Positions 22,543 through 30,447 of a stretch of 37,285 nucleotides of DNA are shown in pieces. How positions within the stretch are numbered: position 1 is the first letter of the stretch; every line of letters starts with the position of its first letter. Made by a program: the position numbers and the translations under genes. Below the pieces are notes generated by a model. The model was not told where the DNA came from. It searched no databases and saw only the letters and a program-made list of their open reading frames with translations. Location: assembly GCA_013373085.1 (NCBI GenBank), contig JABXIM010000085.1, positions 1-37,285 on the forward strand. The letters run 5' to 3'. This stretch comes from Oceanospirillaceae bacterium (GTDB taxonomy: Bacteria; Pseudomonadota; Gammaproteobacteria; Pseudomonadales; Balneatricaceae).

Positions 22543-24129
22543 CTAAGCCTCGTCACTTGCGTCACCCAGTCCACGGGCTTTAAACGTTTGTAAAGCCAAT
22601 TGCTTCACTAACTCAGTTGCATCCATTTGTTCAAATAGTTCAGGTAGGCGTGCAAGGAATTCGTCATAGTCCTGTGATTCCTCAGCCAACTTTTGAATAG
22701 GATCGACCACTGGCTGCATTTGTTTTTGCCAATCGGCCATGGCTTCATCTTCGAGATCATCTAATGAGTTAGACTGCTCACGATTCATGGCAGTGGAATG
22801 TGCGGCGCAATTGCAACCCTGCTGATGATTTAAGGCTGAGTCGGTAGGTGCCGGAATTGTTCCTGGTGCGGTTAATAGCACGGCATCTTTTGCTGGATCA
22901 GAGAAACCTAATTTATCGCGCACCTCACTCTCTTCAACTCTTAACCCCATAGGCACCAGCTTATTTAATATGTTTGCCATCAACTCTAAGTCTTCTGGCT
23001 CTGGTACAGGGATCTCTATGGTTGGGTAGTTTTCTTGCGGACCAAAATTCAGATCAATAAACGGTTTTACTAAATCACGATTTAACGTGTATTCAAGCTG
23101 CTTGGCATCGGCCTTCAAAATATCCATGCGCACTTCGTTATGGACTTTTGCTTGTGCCTGACTCGATCCACTATCGGCTGTCATGGTTTGACCCAGCACG
23201 GCTTTACTGACTTGCTGATCTAGCCACTCGGCTAATTCCTTATAGAGCTTATCCCCTCCGCTTGTGGTGCCTGCATTTTCAAAATCAATGCGCATGCTTT
23301 CAGGAATTGCGGCGGCAGCGTCAGTACCAATATTTGCAATCGCATTAATGAGGGTTTGAATGTCGTCTGGGGTAGCGCTTGGGCCATAACGACCAACACG
23401 TAATGGCATGCCAAAGGTTTCAGCAAACGCCAACCAATCGGTTAGTGTGTACGCCTTACACATGTAAGCCACGGCCACTAATCGGGCAAGGCCGCCACGA
23501 ATAGGTAAACCCGTTTTTAAGCGAGGCACATGGACGATGAATTTATAGGCTGGCAACGGTACGCCTTCGTAATTATTTTCTTCGTCTATTAATCTGAGTT
23601 TACGGCCTGTTACTGGATCAAATTTAAAAAAACGAGCATCACGATATTCATATCGCGCTGGCTTCCAAAGGCTTCCGGTACGATCCCAAATGATTTCATT
23701 GACGCTATAACCCTTACCTAGACCGTCCAAGGCATCATCGACCATCATGCCGAACTCTGGTGTGCGGGTAATACTTCTCACTGCATCAGCCAATTGAATA
23801 TCTTTGGCATCATCACTTGCCGATTCGACCGTTACATCCAAACCACTAATGGCACGTTTTCGAGTACCTAGTACAGATTGATAATGGAGGTCTTTTTCCT
23901 CCATTTCTTCTGCCAGAATTAGGTAGTCGTTTGCATCATTGTTTGCGGCTCTCTGCAATAAGTCTGCTAGATACTGTGGTGTTAGACCGGATGCCACCGA
24001 TAGGTTGTGCCAAGCATTACGCACACCTGTTAGTGATGCTTTTGCAATTTCTTGGGTTAATACTTTCTTTTGAATGGGCTGGCCATCTGGGCCAAGGACA
24101 GTGCCTTTTTCGTATGTAACTTTTTCCAT
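22543..24129 (-). CDS. Portal protein (Mu gp29, DUF935), 528 aa
   Basis: DUF935 family, close in length to Mu gp29 (about 512). Core features are LTPQYLADLLQRAANNDAND, EMEEKDLHYQSVLGTRKRAI, GKGYSVNEIIWDR, GLARLVAVAYMCKAYTLTDW and FAETFGMPLRVGRY, then STSGGDKLYKELAE-type sequence and VLGQTMTADSGSSQAQAKVH. It forms the dodecameric head vertex through which terminase pumps DNA. It lies between terminase and MuF as in Mu. Confidence 0.96.
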   Translation of the reverse strand: MEKVTYEKGTVLGPDGQPIQKKVLTQEIAKASLTGVRNAWHNLSVASGLTPQYLADLLQRAANNDANDYLILAEEMEEKDLHYQSVLGTRKRAISGLDVTVESASDDAKDIQLADAVRSITRTPEFGMMVDDALDGLGKGYSVNEIIWDRTGSLWKPARYEYRDARFFKFDPVTGRKLRLIDEENNYEGVPLPAYKFIVHVPRLKTGLPIRGGLARLVAVAYMCKAYTLTDWLAFAETFGMPLRVGRYGPSATPDDIQTLINAIANIGTDAAAAIPESMRIDFENAGTTSGGDKLYKELAEWLDQQVSKAVLGQTMTADSGSSQAQAKVHNEVRMDILKADAKQLEYTLNRDLVKPFIDLNFGPQENYPTIEIPVPEPEDLELMANILNKLVPMGLRVEESEVRDKLGFSDPAKDAVLLTAPGTIPAPTDSALNHQQGCNCAAHSTAMNREQSNSLDDLEDEAMADWQKQMQPVVDPIQKLAEESQDYDEFLARLPELFEQMDATELVKQLALQTFKARGLGDASDEA

Positions 24130-24134
24130 AATGG

Positions 24135-24317
24135 TTACCAGCCTTTAGTATCTTTTTTAAATGAAAGTGCAATTGAGCTAATGATGATGCCAATGCCGAC
24201 AGTGACTATTGCATGAGACGCTTTACCACTGGATAGGTAGAAGCCAAGTGCCAACACAAAAATGCCAAATAGAAACACTGATACATGGGGGTGGTGTTTA
24301 ATGAAGTAATTCAACAT
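24135..24317 (-). CDS. Small two-helix membrane protein, 60 aa
   Basis: The ATG at 24317 shares a base with the terminase stop (TGATG) and has GAGGGTG about 8 bases upstream; the in-frame GTG codons before it are rejected. Two hydrophobic helices occupy most of the protein (HVSVFLFGIFVLALGFYL and VTVGIGIIISSIALSF). Function unknown. Placing a holin-like membrane peptide between terminase and portal is unusual for a Mu-like phage. Confidence 0.65.
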   Translation of the reverse strand: MLNYFIKHHPHVSVFLFGIFVLALGFYLSSGKASHAIVTVGIGIIISSIALSFKKDTKGW

Positions 24318-25846
24318 CACAAACACCCTCTACGGAAACCACCAGTAACCTTAACGGATCGGCTTGGCGCATCTTGGTCTTTTGTCTGTTGCTTTTTGGC
24401 GGAGTGATACTCAAATACTTCTACATCCATTTGGGCTGCGTATAGTGCTAATGCGATCGCAATCGCAGCATCACCATGTCGCTGTTTCTTTTTATCGTCA
24501 CTGGTATTGCCTTCAGGCACACGGGCAATACCCTTAATAACTTTGATCGCTGTTAGGTCACTGAGAATGTCTGCATCTTTTGGAATTGAAATGCTGCCAT
24601 CTTCAAATGCGGCTTTCATGCGCGGCATATTGTCTAGGTACCACGCTTGTGAAAGCATGACCTCTTCGATACGACCTGAGCCATATTCGTATTTGGCTTG
24701 CTCGGCAAGGTATTGACCATTACCGCGAGCATCCAACGCACCAGCAAGTAACCTAGGTAAGCGATCGCCAATATAAAAAAGGATCTGCTCTTGGTTTTTG
24801 AACGGTACATTTTTTAGTTCAACGATAAAGGGAATTCGGCGATGCAGGTTTTGTTTAATGGCCACAGGGGCAATGACCGTCAAGTCACCAGAACGTGCAA
24901 AGTCTTCACCAAATACATGATGCTCTTTAGGATTAAGATCTAATAAAACGGGCAATAGATTTTGCTCACACCAGTCTTTTACTTCTGCTACACGTAGATG
25001 CTCTGGCCAGCTATTGAATTCACTTGAACCTTCAAATCGAATAACAGGCATATCTTTCATTCGTGATTCAATCAATGCACGAGATAAGTATGATCCACCA
25101 CCTTGCTTAGGTACGCAGTAATATTCCTCTAGCGCATCTTCTTCTGATGCGGTGGCTTTTAGTAAATCGTCTTTCCATTCGCCTTCTTTTTCTTGTGTCC
25201 ATTCGATCTTGCGGGTTTGGCAAATGCGTTTGTATAAGCCCTCTGCACATGCATCATCCAACGTAATACGATGAATGCTGTATTTATTCTTTCCAGCACG
25301 GGCATCGTTTATAAGTTGATTAAAGAGGTTTTCATCACCGTTATGTGTGGATATTAAACGTACTTTTGCGCCCCACATGGTCAAAGCTAATGCCGCTTTC
25401 AATACTTCAGCAAGGCGTTCATGAAAGCCTGCTTCATCAATGGTGACATTACCTTGCATACCACGAAGGTTTTTAGGGTTAGATGAAAGGGCTTGTACTT
25501 TAAAACCTGAAGCAAAGTGAACCACAAAGGTAAGAATATCTTTGTCTTCATCGATAAAGACTTCCTCTTGAATCTCACCGCATGCTTTATCGAAAGCCTT
25601 AGCCCACATAGCCACCGCATCGATGAACTCACGGGCCATTTCTTTATTGGAGCCAACATAGAAGTGATTGGTACCGCCATCTGATTTACTAAGCGATGCG
25701 GTTAAAACGGCATCTGCCGCTTCTGCCCAAGTTAAACCTGTACGACGGGACTTCTCTGCGATCTTTAATGATGACTCATCAGCGAGCCAGCGCTTTTGAT
25801 AACCTAGAAGTAATTGGCTTTCATCAAATGGGATATGCTGATTCAT
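24317..25846 (-). CDS. Terminase large subunit (Mu gp28), 509 aa
   Basis: Mu gp28-type packaging ATPase/nuclease. The ATPase part has YQKRWLADESSLKIAEKSRR then TGLTWAEA (Walker A-like, about 28-42) and the Walker B NVTIDEAGF (about 130-138), followed by RLISTHNGDENLFN (motif III). The RNase-H-like nuclease part has FGEDFARSGDLTVIAP (first Asp), GALDARGNGQYLAEQ (second) and HGDAAIAIALALYAA (third). It cuts flanking host DNA and packages by headful. The ATG overlaps the gp27 stop by one base. Confidence 0.96.
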   Translation of the reverse strand: MNQHIPFDESQLLLGYQKRWLADESSLKIAEKSRRTGLTWAEAADAVLTASLSKSDGGTNHFYVGSNKEMAREFIDAVAMWAKAFDKACGEIQEEVFIDEDKDILTFVVHFASGFKVQALSSNPKNLRGMQGNVTIDEAGFHERLAEVLKAALALTMWGAKVRLISTHNGDENLFNQLINDARAGKNKYSIHRITLDDACAEGLYKRICQTRKIEWTQEKEGEWKDDLLKATASEEDALEEYYCVPKQGGGSYLSRALIESRMKDMPVIRFEGSSEFNSWPEHLRVAEVKDWCEQNLLPVLLDLNPKEHHVFGEDFARSGDLTVIAPVAIKQNLHRRIPFIVELKNVPFKNQEQILFYIGDRLPRLLAGALDARGNGQYLAEQAKYEYGSGRIEEVMLSQAWYLDNMPRMKAAFEDGSISIPKDADILSDLTAIKVIKGIARVPEGNTSDDKKKQRHGDAAIAIALALYAAQMDVEVFEYHSAKKQQTKDQDAPSRSVKVTGGFRRGCL

Positions 25847-26409
25847 TATGCTATTCCCAATATCTTGTCTTTGATTTCTTGAGCGGCTTCTTTTGAAATA
25901 CCCGCACTACCTGCAACTTCAGCAGCGGCTTCGGCGGCTTCTTCTGCCATTTGCTTACGGATCTCTTTTTCTCGTTTGGTGTTTTCGCTAGCAGCTTGCT
26001 CTAAACGATGTACCGCCGTTGAGAGTTCCTTGAGCATTTTTACTTGCCCTGGTAACTCTTCGTCTGTGACTTCTTGGCCTTGCATATTGAGAGACAAATC
26101 AAATGCCATGGTGCGCAGCATTTCATTTACGAGATGACCTAGCTGGCCTTGTGGTTGAGCACCCAAACGAGCAATCCACATCTCAGCCATTTCACGGGAT
26201 TGCTTTAACTTTTCGCCCACCTTATCCATCTTCATGGAATAGCGATTAACCGCGCTTTTACTGACACGCTCTTCATGGCCTTCAACTTCTAACAAATCAT
26301 TGATTTGTTGAGTGACTTCCAATTGATTAACACGCGGATCTCTTAGAAGTGCTTGCAGCTTTTCTAAAATATCCTTTGGCAATTGCTCGATTGAACTTGG
26401 ACGCGGCAT
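25846..26409 (-). CDS. Mu gp27-like (DUF3486), probable small terminase, 187 aa
   Basis: DUF3486 family. It begins MPRPSSIEQLPKDILEKLQA with SKSAVNRYSMKMDKVGEKLK, the HTH-like N-terminal region, then LRTMAFDLSLNMQGQ and a long charged coiled coil with an Ala-rich end (KREKEIRKQMAEEAAEAAAE). It directly precedes the large terminase and probably recognises the phage end to start packaging. It shares one base with gp28. Confidence 0.92.
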   Translation of the reverse strand: MPRPSSIEQLPKDILEKLQALLRDPRVNQLEVTQQINDLLEVEGHEERVSKSAVNRYSMKMDKVGEKLKQSREMAEMWIARLGAQPQGQLGHLVNEMLRTMAFDLSLNMQGQEVTDEELPGQVKMLKELSTAVHRLEQAASENTKREKEIRKQMAEEAAEAAAEVAGSAGISKEAAQEIKDKILGIA

Positions 26410-26421
26410 GATTAATATCCC

Positions 26422-26718
26422 TTAACGATTTGGGCGAGGTCGAGGAATACCAGGCACACTTGAGCGGCCTTGCGCCACATCGCTGCCACGTCGGGTTAGT
26501 TTTGCAACCGTAAAGCCCATGCTCTGCTCAATATCTATTAGGCTTAACTCTTTTAACCAATGCAGTTCCGCAACTAGCTTGTCTGAACTTGGTTTGTAAC
26601 CTAATGACTCAAGCGCACGTAAAATGACTGAATCATTCATTGAGTAGTCACTATCACTATCTAATACCACTAAAATAGATAGTCGCATTTCCTCATTTTC
26701 AAACTCCGCAAAACTCAT
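26422..26718 (-). CDS. Mu gp26-like protein, winged-helix type, 98 aa
   Basis: A small conserved protein of Mu-like head modules. It begins FAEFENEEMRLSILVVLDSD and continues YSMNDSVILRALESLGY and KLVAELHWLKELSLIDIEQS, a winged-helix pattern with a basic/proline tail (PGIPRPRPNR). It overlaps gp25 by 4 bases and precedes gp27. Role unknown, perhaps in packaging initiation. Confidence 0.85.
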   Translation of the reverse strand: MSFAEFENEEMRLSILVVLDSDSDYSMNDSVILRALESLGYKPSSDKLVAELHWLKELSLIDIEQSMGFTVAKLTRRGSDVAQGRSSVPGIPRPRPNR

Positions 26719-27047
26719 TGTTTAGCTCCTATGGTGCGAATGTAGCTATCTATTCGACCTAACAATTCTGAATTGGCTTTTGATTCACCTTCTAAGTTTG
26801 CAAGATCTCTTGATATGCCTCCTAGTCGAGAATGAATTCCTTCCAGATCCCCATGGCCGATCGCTTGCGATAATCGCTTATCATGTTCAATTAATGTTTT
26901 TTCAAGCTTATCTATTCGATCTGTATTGATTTGTGACCGCCCCTTGATCCAAACGTAAATTGAAATAGCGACCAAAATTGCAGTTTGCAAAACATCCCAC
27001 CAAAACCGTAAAGCGGGGTAATCCATAACAACGGTAGAATCACCCAT
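26715..27047 (-). CDS. Mu gp25-like membrane/coiled-coil protein (DUF2730), 110 aa
   Basis: DUF2730 family: one N-terminal membrane helix (about residues 17-34, WDVLQTAILVAISIYVWI), then a coiled coil (DRIDKLEKTLIEHDKRLSQA). AAGGTG lies 8 bases before the ATG, and the start overlaps the preceding zinc-finger gene. Membrane anchor plus coiled coil facing outward would suit an i-spanin-like lysis role, but no matching lipoprotein is encoded inside or next to it. Confidence 0.88.
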   Translation of the reverse strand: MGDSTVVMDYPALRFWWDVLQTAILVAISIYVWIKGRSQINTDRIDKLEKTLIEHDKRLSQAIGHGDLEGIHSRLGGISRDLANLEGESKANSELLGRIDSYIRTIGAKQ

Positions 27048-27453
27048 GATGCTTCACCTTTTGTTCATGAAAGCCTTGGCACTCTATGCAGCGAGCCGCG
27101 TTAGGCTTAGCTTGTAAGCGCTCAGCTTGAACTGGTTCATCACAATCAATACACAGAACCTGTCCATTTATGATTTGTTGCGGTGGCTCCATATGACGAG
27201 ATGCCATTTCAATTGCGGCTCGTCTATCACGTTGCTCGATTTCTTTTGCGCGATCTGCGTCATCCATACTGGCGATCCTTTCTTTTTGTTCTTTAGCGAT
27301 CACCCAAGGTGGACGGCCACTACGTTGTCTTTGGTTTTTAGGTTTATGTTCAGGATGAACGGTATGTCGCGGTGCCATGGATGGCACAGAACGGCACCGC
27401 TTATTTTTTGAAACGCTTTTTTCCCAACTGGCTCTCAGCGTTTCAATGTCCAT
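27040..27453 (-). CDS. TraR/DksA-type C4 zinc-finger protein, 137 aa (or 75 aa from 27267)
   Basis: The C-terminal part (LCIDCDEPVQAERLQAKPNA then RCIECQ) is the C4 zinc finger of TraR/DksA-like phage proteins; MDDADRAKEIEQRD just upstream is their usual N-terminus. That methionine (window 27267) has AAGGA 8 bases upstream, so a 75-residue protein is likely made. The frame is open for a further 62 basic residues to an ATG at 27453, two bases after the holin stop, so a longer form is also possible. TraR-type proteins modulate RNA polymerase in place of ppGpp/DksA; here it may tune late transcription. Confidence 0.82.
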   Translation of the reverse strand: MDIETLRASWEKSVSKNKRCRSVPSMAPRHTVHPEHKPKNQRQRSGRPPWVIAKEQKERIASMDDADRAKEIEQRDRRAAIEMASRHMEPPQQIINGQVLCIDCDEPVQAERLQAKPNAARCIECQGFHEQKVKHHG

Positions 27454-27454
27454 C

Positions 27455-27877
27455 TCATTTGCTCATGGCTTTCATTACGTTAGGCATGATCTTCTCGGCG
27501 CTTCGACCCACCACATAACCACCTAAGCCAATTTGTAATAGCACCCATGCTTGTTCACTTAACCGAAACTCTGTTAAACCAAAGGTATCGGCCACCACTA
27601 GCACTAAAAATGTCAGCATGGTGATAGGACGCCAATTACGTTGCATCCAACTTTGGCCATTGGCTTCCGCTACAATGATGGCGCTTTGCGCTTTAAGTAA
27701 ATCGGACTCAAGCTGGATGATTTGTGAAGTAATTTGGTTTTGTGCAATCACTAATTCGTTTTGAAGCGCGACTAAGTTGTTACTTTGGATCATCTCTTCT
27801 TCAGTAGATGTGTGAAGATTGTCGATAAGATCCGCAGCTGGCTTGAACAGCCCTGCGATTGTGGTTAGTACACTCAT
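27455..27877 (-). CDS. Holin from internal start, 140 aa
   Basis: ATG at residue 187 of the amidase frame (MSVLTTIAGLFKPAADLIDN) has AAGGA 7 bases upstream, and MSVLTTIAGLF is the usual beginning of such holins. A free holin of 140 residues is therefore probably made as well as, or instead of, the fusion. It would permeabilise the inner membrane at lysis time. Confidence 0.7.
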   Translation of the reverse strand: MSVLTTIAGLFKPAADLIDNLHTSTEEEMIQSNNLVALQNELVIAQNQITSQIIQLESDLLKAQSAIIVAEANGQSWMQRNWRPITMLTFLVLVVADTFGLTEFRLSEQAWVLLQIGLGGYVVGRSAEKIMPNVMKAMSK

Positions 27878-28435
27878 GGGGCGTTCCTTGTTTTCAGATT
27901 TTTTAAGGGGGACGTATGTTTGTTGTGTGTTAAAACTGGAATCTTTTTTTATTTCTAATACACGATGCTCATAAGGTTGATAACCTGAATTCACATAGGC
28001 TTGCACATCAAAGCCAGGACAGGTTTTATTGGGATCGAATTCACGATGACCTTTAATAGGTAGCTTAATACCCACTTGGGCTTCGATACGGCTTTTTATA
28101 ATTTGAATGGCATGGAATTGCTTAGGTGTAAATTGATCACGGCCTATAAGGCACACACCAACGGTATCGTGATTATGGCCAGATACATGTGCGCCTGTTT
28201 CAATAAGTGGACGGCCTTCGTGGATCTCGCCATCTAAAGTAATCACATAGTGATAGCCGATGTGTTTTAAATGAGGCTGGTGCTTAGGATCAATGGATAA
28301 ATCACGTTTGAATGGTGGTGTGCGCTCACCATGCCAGCGATCGATATCCTCGATACTGGTTGCACGACCATTTGGCGTATCTGCACAGTGCAACACAATG
28401 GTGGTGATGTCGTTGAGTGATCGTTTTTTTCCCAC
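27455..28435 (-). CDS. N-acetylmuramoyl-L-alanine amidase fused in frame to a 3TM-type holin, 326 aa
   Basis: Residues 8-150 form an Amidase_2 (T7 lysozyme type) domain. All active positions are visible: H16 (VLHCADT), Y61 (GYHYVI), H130 (KGHRE), K137 and C139 (KTCPG). After a linker (151-186) the frame continues into a holin of the 3TM/gene-transfer-agent type: a coiled stretch, then WMQRNWRPITMLTFLVLVVA and WVLLQIGLGGYVVG membrane segments. The start is GTG 28435, with no better codon before residue 187. It is the first gene of the lysis-head late operon, 66 bases after the shared 20-mer. Confidence 0.9.
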   Translation of the reverse strand: MGKKRSLNDITTIVLHCADTPNGRATSIEDIDRWHGERTPPFKRDLSIDPKHQPHLKHIGYHYVITLDGEIHEGRPLIETGAHVSGHNHDTVGVCLIGRDQFTPKQFHAIQIIKSRIEAQVGIKLPIKGHREFDPNKTCPGFDVQAYVNSGYQPYEHRVLEIKKDSSFNTQQTYVPLKKSENKERPMSVLTTIAGLFKPAADLIDNLHTSTEEEMIQSNNLVALQNELVIAQNQITSQIIQLESDLLKAQSAIIVAEANGQSWMQRNWRPITMLTFLVLVVADTFGLTEFRLSEQAWVLLQIGLGGYVVGRSAEKIMPNVMKAMSK

Positions 28436-28500
28436 TGCTTAAACCCAAAGTTATATTTAACGTTGGACTACAGGTTAAGTGGTTACATTTAATTACGGGC

Positions 28501-28520
28501 GGGGGATTGAGTTCCGGGGG
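28501..28520. promoter_or_regulatory. Late-operon motif copy 1 (upstream of lysis gene)
   Basis: GGGGGATTGAGTTCCGGGGG on the plus strand (CCCCC-GGAAC-TCAAT-CCCCC on the transcribed side) matches the copy at 17618 at 18 of 20 bases. It has two G5 blocks at a fixed distance, suiting a dimeric activator. A TATAAC lies downstream on the minus strand about 45 bases away, and TAATTA closer by. The position equals that of Plys in Mu. It also lies 62 bases before the plus-strand cargo gene at 28582, so action on that gene cannot be excluded. Confidence 0.65.
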
Positions 28521-28581
28521 GAGTTACATTAGATTAAATATTGGACGTTGATTATTACAGGGAATATTGAAAGGGGCAAAT

Positions 28582-29370
28582 ATGGGGAAACTTCCATTTT
28601 GTGTGAGTCGAATCGACTATCTTACTGATCCGGAAAATGTTTTTGAAGCCACAAGAATAACCCCTGATGAGTATGATCCTAGCCAACTTGGGGAATTTGT
28701 ATGCCCATACTGTGGCTGGAGAGTTAATAGAGTTAAAAGAAAGTATGAGCCTTTCTTTGCTCATAGTCGGCCAGCAACTAACGATACCCCTCCTTGGTGC
28801 TCTATCAGAGTTACTTCCAAAAAAAATGGCTACATAAACAAGTCTCAAGAAAAAGAGTTTTCAGATAGAGGAAAACTCATCACGCTAATAGAGACAAGCG
28901 ATAGCGAACCTCTTGAAGTTTATCCTCCGAACGATAACCCTGTAAAGCGCAAGCCTCCAGTAAGATTTAACTCTGTTGAAACTTTGCTTCGGTATCTATA
29001 TCAGTATTTCGATAATGCTATTTTATTGCCTGGTGATGATGAACCGCGATTAGTCAGTACACTAATAAAGCCTATTACGGATACTGAATACGATCCTGAT
29101 GTAGTTTATTTATGGTATGGGAAAATCGAAAGGTTCAAAATATGGAGGGAGGCTTATGCATACCTAAATATCTCGTCTGATAGGTCTGATCCGTCCTTTC
29201 AAATCACCACTGAATTCGCGGAGAAACGCCATATAAGTTCAAAGTCTGTAGGGAGGTATGTAGCAGTACTTGGGCACAAGTGGGGTAACTATGTCAAAGC
29301 TCAATCATTAAAAATGGTAGATTTGATACCTGAAAATAGAGAGCTATTTTTCAAAATAAACGATGATTAA
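28582..29370 (+). CDS. Moron with CoiA-like zinc-knuckle N-terminus, 262 aa
   Basis: The start is ATG 28582, preceded by AAAGGGG; the in-frame TTG at 28567 is rejected. Residues 36-75 contain C41-P-Y-C44, then YEPFFAHSR with H61, then C73. This resembles the zinc-binding N-terminal part of CoiA-like and other nuclease-associated proteins ('CPxC ... FaH ... C'). The remaining 190 residues are not recognised; a C-terminal ITTEFAEKRHISSKSVGRYV segment looks like a small DNA-binding domain. It is on the plus strand between Mor and the lysis operon, typical of an independently expressed lysogenic gene. Function unknown. Confidence 0.7.
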   Translation: MGKLPFCVSRIDYLTDPENVFEATRITPDEYDPSQLGEFVCPYCGWRVNRVKRKYEPFFAHSRPATNDTPPWCSIRVTSKKNGYINKSQEKEFSDRGKLITLIETSDSEPLEVYPPNDNPVKRKPPVRFNSVETLLRYLYQYFDNAILLPGDDEPRLVSTLIKPITDTEYDPDVVYLWYGKIERFKIWREAYAYLNISSDRSDPSFQITTEFAEKRHISSKSVGRYVAVLGHKWGNYVKAQSLKMVDLIPENRELFFKINDD

Positions 29371-29408
29371 ATGGATATTTTAAAAATTTGTACGAAATTA
29401 ATGGTAGA

Positions 29409-29798
29409 TTAAAACAAACTAACTTGATCATAACGGCTCACTTCTTCGAGTCGTTTCTTTAATTTTCGAATACCCCGCTCTGTATAACCAAATTCACGGG
29501 CCAGTTTGGCCTGTGAGACACCCGCCTTTAATTTTTCAAATATCTTTTGATCTTGTGCGGCCTTGATGGATGATGCGCAACGAGGAATATCAATCTCTTC
29601 ACCGCAATAGTATTCTACCAATTTAATCATGGCTTCTTTACCTATGAGCTTTGTTAGCCAGTTTTCGTCTTTTACTCTAGTTGGTACACATAAGCGAATC
29701 CCCCCGCGCTCTTCTACGATTAACAAGGTGGCGTTTAGGCCAATAACCTCAACCATTTCCTGTATGGATTCTGGCAGGTGAAAGATGCTTAACTCCAT
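29409..29798 (-). CDS. mor: Mor-family transcriptional activator, 129 aa
   Basis: The same length as Mu Mor (129 aa), with the family layout: an N-terminal dimerisation region (ATLLIVEERGGIRLCVPTRV; LIGKEAMIKLVEYYCGEEID) and a C-terminal HTH (about 92-117, AGVSQAKLAREFGYTERGIR). GGAG lies 8 bases before the ATG, two bases after the GemA stop. No second C-type activator is seen in the window, so this protein probably activates both late operons directly, perhaps through the shared 20-mers. Confidence 0.9.
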   Translation of the reverse strand: MELSIFHLPESIQEMVEVIGLNATLLIVEERGGIRLCVPTRVKDENWLTKLIGKEAMIKLVEYYCGEEIDIPRCASSIKAAQDQKIFEKLKAGVSQAKLAREFGYTERGIRKLKKRLEEVSRYDQVSLF

Positions 29799-29799
29799 T

Positions 29800-30360
29800 T
29801 TACTGCTCCGATAATAGGAAGTTTAGGTGGTTATTAATCGCCTTTAAATACTTGATATTACGACGCCAGATTTTTGAAGGTTTATCTATAAACTTTGTGA
29901 TCTCAGCTTCTGTCATATCTAACTTACTAAGAGATTCATCAATTGAGTCAGAAAGCGATCGCTTGGTTTGTTCATTGGTTAAGCCTGCGATAATTGCCTG
30001 TAATTGATCACCTTTTTTTAACCACGCGACACGCTCAACCTTGAACATCCGCTTAGCCATTGAGTTGGCATAGTTCCAACTCAGCCCCATATCAGACAGC
30101 AACGCCTCAATCTTGGTCATTTGCTCTGTCATGTTATGGGGTTTACCTGGATAAGGCTTAGCCTTAGATCTCTTGAACTTCACTCCACAGGTACGAAGGT
30201 GGTTTAACACTGCTGTTCGCCCTTGCGCATTCAAATCTTTTGATGACCTAACACCTGCTACGTTCTGAAGCATGGCTCTATAGGTTTCGTCATCCATATT
30301 TAATTGCTTTTTTGCTATATGAATTTTTGCGAGATCCGCTTTCTTGTATGTTTGACTCAT
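29800..30360 (-). CDS. gemA: GemA-like regulatory protein (DUF1018), 186 aa
   Basis: Mu gp16/GemA (DUF1018) family: AKIHIAKKQLNMDDETYRAM with LQNVAGVRSSKDLNAQGRTA near the start, the hallmark region, then GLSWNYANSMAKRMFKVERV and a C-terminal IWRRNIKYLKAINNHL. In Mu, GemA modulates host gene expression and DNA supercoiling. It lies immediately upstream of Mor at the end of the early/middle operon, the conserved order. Confidence 0.93.
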   Translation of the reverse strand: MSQTYKKADLAKIHIAKKQLNMDDETYRAMLQNVAGVRSSKDLNAQGRTAVLNHLRTCGVKFKRSKAKPYPGKPHNMTEQMTKIEALLSDMGLSWNYANSMAKRMFKVERVAWLKKGDQLQAIIAGLTNEQTKRSLSDSIDESLSKLDMTEAEITKFIDKPSKIWRRNIKYLKAINNHLNFLLSEQ

Positions 30361-30409
30361 TGCTTTTCCTATTGGCTGCTCTTCAGTACCAAGCCACCAC
30401 GCTTGATAG

Positions 30410-30444
30410 ACACCCCAAACTGCTAGGGTGTTTCGCCTAGGGTG
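30410..30444 (-). repeat. Hairpin and duplicated CACCCTAG before gemA
   Basis: ACACCC (30410-30415) pairs with GGGTGT (30426-30431) around a 10-base loop. CTAGGGTG is directly repeated at 30423-30430 and 30437-30444. It lies in the 87-bp gap between the preceding early gene and gemA, the largest gap of the early operon apart from the MuA-MuB gap region. There is no T run. It may be an attenuator or binding site timing gemA-mor expression (inference). Confidence 0.4.
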
Positions 30445-30447
30445 CGG

